Positions 16,712 to 27,800 of a stretch of DNA of 38,588 nucleotides are shown piece by piece; position 1 is the stretch's first letter; each line of letters opens with the position of its first letter. Source of the stretch: Sedimentisphaerales bacterium (GTDB lineage: Bacteria; Planctomycetota; Phycisphaerae; Sedimentisphaerales; Anaerobacaceae); contig JAFGCD010000076.1 in the NCBI GenBank assembly GCA_016932835.1, positions 1 through 38,588 of the forward strand, in the 5' to 3' direction. The notes beneath the pieces are model-generated. The model had not been told where the DNA came from. It made no database searches and saw only the letters and a program-made list of their open reading frames with translations. The position numbers were made by a program, and so were the translations under genes.

Positions 16712-18271
16712 ATGCCACGACTGACCATAGACAATCGCGAAGTTGAAGTTCCCGCCGGCTCGACGATTCTCGACGCCGCAAACAAGCTGGGAATCGAAAT
16801 CCCGACCTTGTGTTTTCTGGAGGGCTGTGAACCCTCGACGAGCTGCATGGTGTGCGTGGTCAAAGTTGCCGGCATGCCCAGTCTGGTCCCTGCGTGTGCT
16901 ACTATTGCGCGCGACGGCATGCAAATCGAGAGCGAATGCGACGTAGTGCGCGAGGCCAGAAGAGCCGCCCTGGAATTGCTCCTCAGCGATCATCTGGGCG
17001 ACTGCATGGGGCCTTGTCAGGTGACGTGTCCTGCCGGGATGAACATTCCTTTGATGATTCGTCAGATTGCAGCCGGGGACCTCGCCGATGCGATTGTCAC
17101 GGTCAAGAGAGACATTGCCTTGCCCGCTGTCCTCGGACGGATATGCCCGGCGCCGTGCGAGAAGCCTTGCAGGCGGGCGGCATTCGACCGGGCCGTTTCG
17201 ATTTGCCTGTTGAAACGCTACGTTGCCGATGCAGACCTTGGTTCTGAGAATCCGTATCTGCCGCAGCGCAAGACAACACAGGGCAAAAGAGTCGCCGTCG
17301 TCGGCGCCGGACCCGCCGGACTTGCCGCTGCTTACTACCTGCTGCAGGAGGGTATCGATTGCACGATCTTCGACGACCACGACCAGCCGGGCGGTTCGTT
17401 GCGTTATGCCGTTGCCGCTGAGAAATTGCCCAGGGACGTGCTCGACAAGGAGATAGCACTGGTCTTGAGATTAGGCGCTGAGTTCAAGGGCGGGAGCAGG
17501 ATTGGAGCGTTGCTTTCGATAGAAGATTTACGCAGAGATTTCGATGCTGTCTTTGTTGCTGTGGGTAAGCTGGCTGATGGCGATGCCGAGGCGATGGGCC
17601 TCGATATCGGCAAGAGCGGTCTTGCGATAGATGCCGCGACTTACCAGACGAATCTGCCCGGCGTATTCGCCGGCGGCGATGTCGTTCGCGGTCGCAGGCT
17701 CGCCGTGCGGTCCGTCGCCGACGGCAAAGAAGCCGCCGTTTCGATAGTACAATACGTTCTGGGCCGACCCGTGACAGGACCGGCAAAGGCGTTCAATACG
17801 CGTATCGGCAGGCTTAAAGACGGCGAGATCGAGACCTTTCTCGCCGGCGCAGGCGATGGGCCTCGCATAACGCCTGATGCGGCGGACGGGGGATTCTCCG
17901 AAGATCAGGCCCGCCGTGAAGCAGCCCGCTGCCTACATTGTGACTGCCGCAAACCGCAAAGCTGCAAATTGAGGCTACATGCCGCCCAATATGACGCTAA
18001 GACCAGCCGTTATCAGGGGCCTCGCCGGTTGTTTACTCAGAACACTCAACACCCGCACGTAATTTACGAGTCGGGCAAATGCATTGACTGCGGTATTTGC
18101 ATTCAAATTGCCGCCGCTGCCGGCGAAGAACTCGGCCTGGCCTTTGTCGGACGCGGTTTCGACGTTAGAGTGGCGGTGCCATTCGGTCGTTCCACCGCTG
18201 AAGGCCTGAAAATCGCTGCAAAAAAATGCGCCGAAGCGTGCCCGACCGGCGCCCTTGCATTGAAGGACTAA
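16712..18271 (+). CDS. NuoG-type Fe-S / GltD-like FAD chimera lacking the NAD(P)H subdomain
   Basis: The product has 519 residues. The N-terminus is a NuoG-type [2Fe-2S] domain (C34, C45, C48, C62). H94-x3-C98-x3-C102-x3-C106 then runs straight into a GltD-type Fe-S region (CPAG at 106-109; C145, C149, C153). An FAD Rossmann motif GAGPAG lies at 198-203. After DAVFVAVG (278-285) the chain reaches the closing FAD motif GVFAGGDVV (317-325) in only 32 residues, where GltD/NfnB proteins insert a whole NAD(P)H-binding domain of roughly 100 or more residues. The C-terminus has CLHCDCRKPQSC, then CIDCGICI and CAEACPTGAL, a reduced NuoG/HydA-like ferredoxin domain. It probably takes electrons from the NuoEF-like partner encoded two bases upstream and handles them by FAD and Fe-S clusters only. 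Confidence 0.88.
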   Translation: MPRLTIDNREVEVPAGSTILDAANKLGIEIPTLCFLEGCEPSTSCMVCVVKVAGMPSLVPACATIARDGMQIESECDVVREARRAALELLLSDHLGDCMGPCQVTCPAGMNIPLMIRQIAAGDLADAIVTVKRDIALPAVLGRICPAPCEKPCRRAAFDRAVSICLLKRYVADADLGSENPYLPQRKTTQGKRVAVVGAGPAGLAAAYYLLQEGIDCTIFDDHDQPGGSLRYAVAAEKLPRDVLDKEIALVLRLGAEFKGGSRIGALLSIEDLRRDFDAVFVAVGKLADGDAEAMGLDIGKSGLAIDAATYQTNLPGVFAGGDVVRGRRLAVRSVADGKEAAVSIVQYVLGRPVTGPAKAFNTRIGRLKDGEIETFLAGAGDGPRITPDAADGGFSEDQARREAARCLHCDCRKPQSCKLRLHAAQYDAKTSRYQGPRRLFTQNTQHPHVIYESGKCIDCGICIQIAAAAGEELGLAFVGRGFDVRVAVPFGRSTAEGLKIAAKKCAEACPTGALALKD

Positions 18272-18281
18272 GAACCTTCTG

Positions 18282-18307
18282 GCGGAGAATACCCACCGAT
18301 TTTCCGC
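18282..18307 (+). terminator. Weak hairpin terminator after the redox genes
   Basis: An 8-bp stem (GCGGAGAA at 18282-18289, TTTTCCGC at 18300-18307, one G-U pair) with a 10-nt loop starts 11 bases after the stop codon. The following sequence is T-rich but has no solid T run, so termination may be partial. It marks the likely end of the long operon. Confidence 0.35.
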
Positions 18308-18337
18308 TTAATGGTCTTATTTTACATTTCTTTTACT

Positions 18338-18365
18338 TTGTTCCGGCTTAATTCTCGTCCATAAT
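18338..18365 (+). promoter_or_regulatory. Possible promoter for the giant-protein genes
   Basis: The 257-bp gap before 18529 is AT-richer than its surroundings and contains TTGTTC (18338-18343), a 16-bp spacer and CATAAT (18360-18365). The match is moderate. It would give a leader of roughly 155 bases ending in AAGGAG (18515-18520), eight bases before the ATG at 18529. No riboswitch fold is recognised. Confidence 0.3.
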
Positions 18366-18528
18366 AAGAGTATTGAAACGCATTACTCTGGGATTGAAGA
18401 ACTCATTTGCCTGGAGATAGACTATTGTCAACTTATCAAAAAGTATGCTTTTCATTAGTCGCCGGTTTGGGTGCGGCGGGAATATTTCCGGTATCATCAC
18501 AAATCCTTCTCTACAAGGAGAACATCTT

Positions 18529-21500
18529 ATGAACAGTTCACGTTTTACCATGATTGCTGTTTCGTTTGGCATTGCTCTTGCCTTATCACCGGTCGGTATT
18601 GCTGCCGGCGGTGACTCCGGAGATCAGACCGGCGTACCGGCCAAGGTCTATGTGCCTTACGAGGAACTCAAGGGTGTCTTCGAGAAGGCCGACCAGGGAG
18701 TCTTTCTTCCCTATGCCGACTTTCAGAAGCTCTGGCGGGCTGCTCAAAAGAAGCCCGCAGACGCCGGCGAGGCCCCGTTTGAATATCTTGTCAGTACAGC
18801 CAAGTTTCACGGCAAGGTTGTCGAAGAACTCGCTACGATTCGCCTGGAGCTTACGATAGACGTTCTGGCTGACGGATGGGTGCAAATACCCGTCGGTTTA
18901 GGCTCTGTCGCGGTCGCCCAGGCGTCCTTGCTTGAGACCGGCAATGCCAAGGTCGTCCCTCTGCTGCGGGTGGAGGAAGGCCGGTATATCTTCGTGACAA
19001 AAGGCAAGGGACGCTATGTGCTGGCCCTGGATTTCGTCCGTCAACTCGAGACCCAGCCCGGCTTAGCCGTCCTCGACTTCCAGATACCGTCCGCTGCCAT
19101 TACAACACTCGAATTATTGATACCCGAAGAGAATCTCAAGGTGGACGTCCAGCCGATGCTCGCAGCGACGACATCTCAGGTCGATGCCGACGGCGCCAAA
19201 GCGACGAAACTCCAGGCCTTTCTCGGCGCCGCCAAACAGGTGCGCCTTAGCTGGAAGCCGAAGACAGAGACTGTCGCCGACCTCGAGCCGGTCGTTGTCT
19301 GTGAGCAGTTTCAGCACATGGATATCGGTGAAGCACTTATCAGTTGCCGGACGAAGCTGGATTACAGCATTCATCGCGGCGGGGTCGATGAGTTTACCAT
19401 AAAGCTGCCCGGCGGGTTTCGCGTCACCGAGGTCTCCGGCGCCAATATCGCAAAGTGGGAGGTTAAAACCGCCGACAAGGCGCAGGTGCTCAGCGTCAAA
19501 CTATTCGCTCCCGCCAAAGGCAAATACTCGCTCGCAGTCAAAACCGAGCGATTCTTCCAGGAAGCCGGCGCAACAATACCAATTTCGCCAATCGAAACCG
19601 AACAAGTTTTCAGACAAAGCGGCCTGATTGGAATCACAAGGTCGCCTCGGCGCTCGGTCCATCTCGAAAACATCAGGAAACTCGCCAGGGTGGATACCGG
19701 CCAGTTGCCTGAAGACCTCCGGAACAAGCCCGGGGTCACGGCCTACCGATTCATTACCTCCGATTACAGCGGCCAAATCGTTATTGAAACCGCCTCGCCG
19801 AGGATTGCCGTCGATCAACTCTGGATGCTGGGCGTCGATAGCGACCGCCTTGAGCTTCGCGGAAAAATCCATTACAAAGTCGAACGCACCGGAATCTTCG
19901 AGATCGGTATGAATCTGCCCGAGCCGTGGAAGCTTGAAGCGGTCGAACCGCGAGATCTCGTGGACGATTTTCAACTTAAGGGTAGCGGACCCGATCGCGT
20001 ACTTCACATACTGCTGAAAAGCGAAAAGGCGGGCGACTTCGACCTGATGCTGGTCGCCCGCGCCGACCGCGACCGGCCCGACAGTCCCGTCGATTTCCCC
20101 CTCCCCCTTGCCGATGCCAACAATGTGCACCTGTATCGGGGTCAGTTGATGCTGCTCTTGCCCAACCAGCTCCAGGCGCAGCTCGATGAGGCCAGGCAGT
20201 TGCAGGCTATCCCGGTCAAGCAGGCGACGAATTGGGGCGAGATGGCGGGGCTTTCGCCGGCGATGGCATTTGAGTTTGCCGCAATTGACCGCGACAAACC
20301 GGCGGGCGCCAATTTCAAGGTTGACGTCAAGCCAGTCCAGATATCCGCAACCGTTCATCGGCTTGTAAATATTCAGCCCGGCTCGGTTGAGCAGCAGGCG
20401 GTAGTGCAGTATCGTATTCGCTACGCCCCGATCGATATATTTTATCTGAAGATGCCCGCTGACATGGCCGATGCCGGCGTACAGATAACCGGCGCCAATA
20501 TCAAGGAGAAGCCTCGCATTGACGAGCTTCCTGCCGATCAGCGAGTTGAGCCGAACGAATCCGGCGCCGAAGGCTCTGATTGGGCGTACTACAAAATCGT
20601 GCTCCAGTCGAAAGTAACCGGCAGCTATCAGCTTGTCGTGAGAACTCGCAAGCCATTCCAGGCGGATACGGCGTCGCAACCGTCCGTTCTTGAGATTGAG
20701 CCGATACTGGCAGCCGGGCGTCTGTCCGACCAGAATGGCCACATCGCCGTCGCAAAAGCCGAGACGCTTGCCATCGGCCAGCCGGTTACAAGAAATATCA
20801 AAGAAGCCGACCCAGGCAGCGCCGCCGATTTGCCCTACCAGCCTCACCGCGATTTGGCCGCTCTGGCATTCAAGTACGATTCAGCCGAATTTGCATTGTC
20901 ACTGCCTGTAGTTACCCAGAAAGAGGCGACCGTCTTTACGACAATCGTCAGCGGCGCGATTATCGAACAGGTCCTCGCACGAGACGGAATGCTGAATACG
21001 TACGCGACATATCTTTTGGCTACAAGCCATGGCGACAGGCTCGGCATAACTCTGCCGAAAGACCACAAGCTCACAGCGGTCCTCTTAAACGGCAGCGAGG
21101 CCCCCACGGAAATGGGTATCAAGGCGGATGAGCGTATCGTCCGCCTGCCTCCCTCGGCCGGACAGGTCTCGAAGTTTGTGCTCGAAATTGCATACAGTCT
21201 CGACAAAGCCTCGGCATCGAATCTCACGGCCCCCCAGCTTCCACAAGAGATTCCCGTCCAGCAGACGCTTTGGCGACTCTGGATTCCTCAAGACCGTTGT
21301 TTACTCGGTTATGACCGCGTCTTTGCCAGACTCCAGACCTATCAGGGCCACAGAATGCTGGAAACCATGCAGAGAAACCAGCCAAGTGCCGTTGCATTTA
21401 AACTCACCGGCCAGGGCAAAGAACTACACTTTATCCGCCAGGGCGCGCCGGGTGAATTGTCGGTGCTCCTCGTCGGCAAGGAAGTCTTCAGCGTAGCTGT

Positions 21501-21819
21501 CTGGGTATTGATCGCAGGCGTCGGAATTCTGATGCTCAAACTCAGCGGCTTCCGTCGTGTATTAGTTTTGCTGGTCGTAGCCCTGGTAGCAGGTATTGCC
21601 CATCTCTATTTGCCGTTGCTCGTCGCCGGCGTAATTGACGTGGGCAAGTTTGCCGCGATCCTGGTGCTGTTGTTGTGGATAGCGCACTGGGCGTTTACGA
21701 AGATCCCGACATTGCAGTTGAGCCTGGCGGCGCTGCGGAAAAAGCGGCCTTCGAAACCGGAAACCGCCAAAAAAGAAAACGCCCCTGACCGGGAGCAGCC
21801 AGAGAAGGATCAGGAGTAG
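18529..21819 (+). CDS. Large secreted beta-rich protein with C-terminal membrane helices
   Basis: The product has 1097 residues. The start at 18529 has a strong AAGGAG at eight bases and yields a normal signal peptide (MIAVSFGIALALSPVGIAAG); the frame is open further upstream but without such a site. After the signal comes a short motif, VYVPYEELKGVFEKADQGVF, then LPYADFQKLW. About 900 residues of repeated beta-sandwich-like sequence follow, with no known enzymatic motif. At about 1000-1075 there are three hydrophobic helices (VWVLIAGVGILMLKL; VLVLLVVALVAGIAHLYLPL; FAAILVLLLWIAHWAF), ending in a Lys/Glu-rich cytoplasmic tail. It is related to both halves of the 2581-residue product of the next gene. 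It is likely a surface-exposed, membrane-tethered protein of unknown function; no family name can be given with confidence. Confidence 0.85.
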   Translation: MNSSRFTMIAVSFGIALALSPVGIAAGGDSGDQTGVPAKVYVPYEELKGVFEKADQGVFLPYADFQKLWRAAQKKPADAGEAPFEYLVSTAKFHGKVVEELATIRLELTIDVLADGWVQIPVGLGSVAVAQASLLETGNAKVVPLLRVEEGRYIFVTKGKGRYVLALDFVRQLETQPGLAVLDFQIPSAAITTLELLIPEENLKVDVQPMLAATTSQVDADGAKATKLQAFLGAAKQVRLSWKPKTETVADLEPVVVCEQFQHMDIGEALISCRTKLDYSIHRGGVDEFTIKLPGGFRVTEVSGANIAKWEVKTADKAQVLSVKLFAPAKGKYSLAVKTERFFQEAGATIPISPIETEQVFRQSGLIGITRSPRRSVHLENIRKLARVDTGQLPEDLRNKPGVTAYRFITSDYSGQIVIETASPRIAVDQLWMLGVDSDRLELRGKIHYKVERTGIFEIGMNLPEPWKLEAVEPRDLVDDFQLKGSGPDRVLHILLKSEKAGDFDLMLVARADRDRPDSPVDFPLPLADANNVHLYRGQLMLLLPNQLQAQLDEARQLQAIPVKQATNWGEMAGLSPAMAFEFAAIDRDKPAGANFKVDVKPVQISATVHRLVNIQPGSVEQQAVVQYRIRYAPIDIFYLKMPADMADAGVQITGANIKEKPRIDELPADQRVEPNESGAEGSDWAYYKIVLQSKVTGSYQLVVRTRKPFQADTASQPSVLEIEPILAAGRLSDQNGHIAVAKAETLAIGQPVTRNIKEADPGSAADLPYQPHRDLAALAFKYDSAEFALSLPVVTQKEATVFTTIVSGAIIEQVLARDGMLNTYATYLLATSHGDRLGITLPKDHKLTAVLLNGSEAPTEMGIKADERIVRLPPSAGQVSKFVLEIAYSLDKASASNLTAPQLPQEIPVQQTLWRLWIPQDRCLLGYDRVFARLQTYQGHRMLETMQRNQPSAVAFKLTGQGKELHFIRQGAPGELSVLLVGKEVFSVAVWVLIAGVGILMLKLSGFRRVLVLLVVALVAGIAHLYLPLLVAGVIDVGKFAAILVLLLWIAHWAFTKIPTLQLSLAALRKKRPSKPETAKKENAPDREQPEKDQE

Positions 21820-21823
21820 TCAT

Positions 21824-24800
21824 ATGAGATACCTAAAGCAAAAAACCAGAGAATCACGTTTACCCCGATTCATTGTGGCGGCAGCCTTGGTAACTGCTGC
21901 GCTGCCGGCGGCTTTATTCGGTTTTCCTGCCGGAGCCGATGATTTCAAGCCTGATCTCTATGTCCCATATAAGGATCTCGCTCACTTGATTGCCCCGGCC
22001 GACAAAGCTGTCCTTATGGATCGGACGAAGTTTGCGGAGTTGCTGACGGCCGCCGAGGCCAACGCCAAGCTGACCGACACGCTCGAACTCGGACAAGTTC
22101 GCTTTGCCGAATACTCTGCGACAGTGGCAGGTGAACAACTGACGCTGACGGGCGAATTGGACATATTATCCATAGGCAATGGCCCCGTGGCTGTTCCGCT
22201 GAATTTCTCCGGGATCGGATTGACGAGCGTTCTTCTGGACGGTAAGCCTGCGCCGCTGGGCTACGACAAGAGCGCAAGATTGACGCTCGTCGTACAGACC
22301 CGGGGCCGGCACCAACTCCAGGTCGCCGGAACCACCGGACTCAAGGAGCTTGCCAGCGGCGGCGCCCAGTTCAGCATGTCCTTTCCACAGGCCGTAGCCG
22401 GAAACATCAAGCTTGCCGCTGCCGGCGATCTGGAGATACACGCCACAGTACCTGCCTCGCAGACCTCCTACGACAAGCAGACGGATCTTACCAGTGTTGA
22501 ACTGACCATCGGCGGCAGGGACAATTTGGCGGTAGTCTTGCTCGGAAACGGTCGACAGGAAGACGACCGCGCCATTCTCCTCGGCGACTCGGCCACGACC
22601 GTTGACCTGGCCGGATCATACCAATCGTTGAGTTGCCTCTATACGGTACAGGTTCTGCGCCGTGGTGTAAGGCAGTTGCAATTCGAATTGCCCAGTCTGT
22701 GGAACGTGACCGAAGTAAGCTCTCCGAGTCTCGTCAAATGGTCCGTTGAGACCGCCGGCAAGCTTAGTACGCTGACGGTGCATCTGCGATCGCCCAAGGT
22801 CGCCACGACAGCTCTGCACATCAAGGCCGAGGCGCTGCGCTCAGGCCAGCAGTGGCAGGCCCCGCGAATCGGACTTCTCGATGCAGCCTTCCAGAGAGGC
22901 TTTCTTATGGTCAATACGGGTCGGACCCTGGGCGTCCGCGGCGAGAAAATAATCGATGCAAGCAGGCAGGATGCTCCGCACGCCGCCGCTGTGCCGGGAT
23001 TGCTGGCAGGCCAGGCAGGGCCGTTGTATTTCCACTGGGGTAATCAATGGTCCGTCAATCTGGAACTGGCCGATGTGGAACTCAAGCGAAGTATCAAAGA
23101 AAGGCAGAGGATTGTCGTATCACCGCAACAGGTAACGATAACGGGCGATTTCGAAGTCACCGCTGTCGAACGGGAGCTTTTTGACGTATCCTTCATACTC
23201 GGCGCCTCGGCGGCACAATGGCAACTGGCCGACGTCCTGCTGGACGGCAAGCCGACCGGTTTTGAGTATCGTATTGACGACAAAGCGGAACATCGCCTGC
23301 TTAAGATTGAGTTGCCTCGTCCCGTACAGCCGGAGAAAACCGCCAATATCACTATCGTAATGCAGCACGTCCCTGCCGATTGGTTCTGGCCCAGCGACGC
23401 TCCTGATCGCACAATAACCGCGCCGCTCATTCAGTCGCAGGCCGAGACCGTTTCAGGTTACATTTCGCTCCGAACCGAGGGCGATCTCGATGCGGCGCCC
23501 GGTCAGGTGCCGGGGCAGCTCGAACCGGTTCCCGTAGGGCGCATGGCATCGCTGGGCATTACCGGAGAGGTTCAGCATGCTTACAGTCACAATAAGCCCG
23601 CCGCCGGCTCTATCCAACTGCTCGTTTCCCGGCGTCGCCCGCGAACCTCGGCGCATGCTGTCGGGCTGGTTACGGTCAGGCCGCGCGAATTCTGGGCCGA
23701 CTGGAGAATCGAATATGACGTATCGAGGGCTTCTGCGAAAAGGCTGTATCTGCTCGCCGACAAATCTCTCGGGAGAGAATTCAAAATCGCCTCGACAACG
23801 GTGCCCATTAATTCCAAGAACATTGTCCAGCCCGGCGAGCAGTCTATTCAGTTATCTGATGAATTGACCCGGCGTTACAATCTGTGGCTCTTGAACCTGG
23901 ACCATGCCGGCCTCGGCAACGTCGTCATAGACATACGCTATGAGAAGCCGCTGATTGGCGATACTCTCGAATTGCCGCTGGTTCGCCCGATTTGCGAAGG
24001 GCAGACGACTGAGGAATTGGCAATCCAGGCCGGTGAGGAACTAGCCCTTAAAGTTGACGCCCGCGGGGCTAAAGAAATGGATGCTGTTGACCTTTCGCCG
24101 TTGCCTGCAGAGGCGGTCCGCATCTTGTGGGCATTTCGTCTCGATCCGGTTGCAACGTCGAGCGGAGCGAAAACAGCATTCGCGCTCGATACCGATGTGC
24201 ATGAAAACTACCGGATCCCCTCTGCCCTGGCGGTTTCATCACATTTAACTACTTACCTTGACAACGACGGGGCGCAGAGGACCGAAGCAGTATTTCAAGT
24301 GGCCAATGCAGGGCGACAGTTCTTGACTTTTCGCCTGCCGGATGCCGCCGAACTCTGGTCGCTGAAAGTCGCCGACAGGCAGGTTAAGCCCCAGCGAAGC
24401 GCCGGCGGAGATTGTGAAGTTCCTCTCGGACACTCCGCTGCCCCGATTCCCGTCAGAATCGTCTATGCCTGTAGGCCGGAAAAATCCGGCCTTGAACGCC
24501 TGAACCTCGGCGGTATCGAATTGTCGGGCGTAGAGATCAATCGCACCGACTGGACCGTCGTCCCGCCGCCGGGCTATCAGATAACTGCGCAATATACGAG
24601 GATGCAGACCCACGATCTTAGCAGGCCGACCCCCGCGTGCGTGAGGCTCTACCATCTCCTCCAGAGGAAGATGTTTGCAGGTTCGTTGGTTATGCCCGTG
24701 ATGAAGGATGCAGGCCCGGCAAACGTAACGGCGTCTCGATCAATCGTAACTGATATGCCTCAGGGCGAAGCTTTCGATGTCGAGGCGGCTGCTGAAGAAA

Positions 24801-27800
24801 TGAAGAAGCAAAACCGTGACGCGGCGATAGATTTATTCTTGTCGAATGAGGCACAAGCCGGCAAGCCGATTACACACCGCGGTTTAGGCGTCAAGCTAAT
24901 TGCCCAGGGCCGTGCTACGCTTCCGGTGGACCTTGTGCCGACCGCAGGCGCAGGGCCTCCGGCGACATTCGCCGCTCTCGGCGCTTCGGAATTAACCGTC
25001 GGTCTGACGCGGACAGACTGGATGTCGTCTTGCTGGGCCGTTGGCTTCGCATTGATCGCAGTCATTGGCTTTGCTTGTCTTCGGCAGCCCGGCAAAGTCA
25101 AAGCGACATTTATCTTTGCCGTTATGGCCATTGCATCGCTGGTAGCCGTTTGGCGCCCTGCCATGGCATCTTTCGCCAACGGCGCCTTCATGGCCGGGGC
25201 AGGCCTGATTCCGCTTTATGTATTGGTTGCCTTTGTCCGGTTCTGTAGTTCCGGATTGCGTCGGATTGGCCTCGTAAGCGGCGGCTCTGCAGCCGCTGCC
25301 GTACTGCTGCTCTGTGTGTTGTGCTTTGGCTGCTCGGCAAATGCTGCAACCCCCGCACAGGCCGAGTCCGCGGCGGTAAAGCCGAAAGCCCCTCTGACCG
25401 CACCGCAAAATCCGGATGCCGCCGCTCGACCTATAGCATCGAATCCATCATCGTCGCTTATCGTTCCCTACGAGGGAGATGCTTTCGCTGCGGAAGGCTC
25501 GAACAAGGTGTTGATTCCCTATGCACGCTATGTGGAATTGTGGAACCGGGCGCACCCGGAAGATACTATCGAAACACCGAAACCGGGAATGGATGTTTCT
25601 CTGGCGGCTGTTCGCTACGAAGTGACAGTCGAAGGCGATCGGCTGACTCTTTTGTTGGCCGCGGATATTGAGACTTATGGGGCCGATTGGGTTATTCTTC
25701 CGATGCCGATAGACGGATTGGCCGTCGTCGAGGCGACCATCGACGGTAAAGCCGCACAATTCCACACCCGCCCGCAAGCCGAAGGCAAGCAGGCCTCTGC
25801 CGCCGATATGGTGCTGATGCTGCCGGGCCGAACCGCAGGCAAGCTGCGACTAAAGGCGCTGGCAAAGCCGACGTATTTTGGCAGGAGAGGCAGCGTCAAA
25901 TTTTTATTGCCGCCTCTGCCCGGCGCCGTAATGGATGTTGTTTTGCCTGGTGAAGACCTCGAACTCGAAATCGACAATCTCGAAAGCAAACCTTCGTCGA
26001 AGAATACAAACGGCGCTGTCAGGTGGACGGTCCCGCTGGGAATGACGCGGGACCTGACACTTCGCTGGCTGCCGAAGGCCGGCGGAGGCGCAGCCGACAG
26101 CACGCTCTCAGCCGCTGCGACTCATGATGTTTATGCCTTTCACTGGGCTATGGTCTCAGTGACCAGAATCGCCTACACGTTCTCTGCGGGCGAGCACGAT
26201 CGATTCGGTTTACTCATCCCGGTCGGCGCTACGCTCACCGAAGTCAGCGGAACAAATATTCGAGACTATCGCGATCTCGGTTCCAAAACCGTTGACGGCA
26301 AAGAGTTCAGTCTAATTGAAGTTCGTTTGCATCGGCCTGCTAAGAAGCAGTACGAATTGACCGTTCGCTGGCTCGGCGAGTTGCCGTCGGGCAACGAGCC
26401 CGTCCGGCTGCTTCTGGTAAGGTCGGCTGACGTCAACCGCGAGAGCGGGACCGTTACGCTGCATTCGGCAGGAGGTATGGACGTCAAGGTAGCAGGCGTC
26501 ACCGGCGGACGAAGGACCGTTATTGACGCCGAAAAAGATGCACATCCTGCCGAAGTGGCCGCTGACAGCACAGCACCGGTGGCAAGGTACTACTGGCCCT
26601 ACAGACCTTTCGCATTATTCGTACAGTTCTCCCGCTCAATCCTGAGCCCGAAAGTGCACCTCGATCAGCTTGTCCGCCTTAACACCGACAAAACCGAACT
26701 CATGGTGCAGGCAAAGCTGGCGACCGAGCAAGGCAAGCTCTTCGGCGCGAGCTTCAGCCTGCCTGTCGGTTATGAGTTGCTAAGTGTCGTAGGACCTGCC
26801 GTCGATGGTTTTTACGAGCGAACCAGTGAAAACCAAAGGTTCCTGCACGTCAAATTCGATCGAGGCCGCGAGGATACCAAAATAGCGATGGTCCTGGTTC
26901 GCTCGGAGGCTCCGGAAGAAGTCTTCCAAACGCCGCTGATCAGGTATGTCGATTCGGCGGCGCCTGGTATCAGCCGGAAAGGACGCGTTGCCGTCCAGGT
27001 AGCTGCGTCACTCGAAGCGAAAACCCTCAACAGTGAAAACCTCAAGGCAATTGTCCCCGGCGCCCTCAAGGACTGGCTTGACGCCAATCAAATCAACTCG
27101 ACACAATTCGCTTATAGTTTTGAGACGGCCGAGCCTTCCCTTCAACTGAATATCTCCGCCGAACCCACGCGCATCCGCGTCGAGACTTTTGCCGGCATGT
27201 CCGTCAGAACCACTCTTGTGCTCTACACGTATCGCTTGCGATATGACATCAGCGGTTCACCGGTTGACAATCTGATTTTCACTTTGCCTGATGAATACGC
27301 CCCGCTGGTCGCCGTGGATTCACCAGCCTTGCGTACGGTCACCAAATCCGATGCCGGAAACGGACGGACAGCCTGGAAAATAGTGCTGATCAACGAAGTC
27401 ACCGGCACCGTCGATATTGCCGTCAATTTCGCCGTGCCTATCGACGCATCCACAAAACTCCTTGCCGTTCCGCGGATTGAGACCGAAGCCCCTGCCGGTT
27501 ACCGGGCCGTCATTGCCGTCCAGAACCTCTCGCGCCACGATATCAGCGTCAAGGACCAGGCTGCCGCGAATCTTAAACCCCTCGCCGTCAGCGAGCAGCG
27601 AAAGTTGATGATGTCGCGCGAAATGACCGAATCGCTGCAATATGTTTTCCAGTCTTTCGAACAGGATTGGTCGCTAAGTCTCGGCTTCGCACCTGCCAAG
27701 GCCGCCGCGCGTATCCAGGCCGTCGTGGACCTTATGGAGATCACAACCGTCATCGACCGCAACGGCAGATGTCGCTACGAGGTCGGATTAGCACTGCAAA

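Noticed and set aside
19501..20847. Minus-strand open frame of 448 codons
   Set aside because: It is the shadow of the 18529-21819 gene, which has a signal peptide, ribosome binding site and paralogues; the antisense product has no recognisable features.
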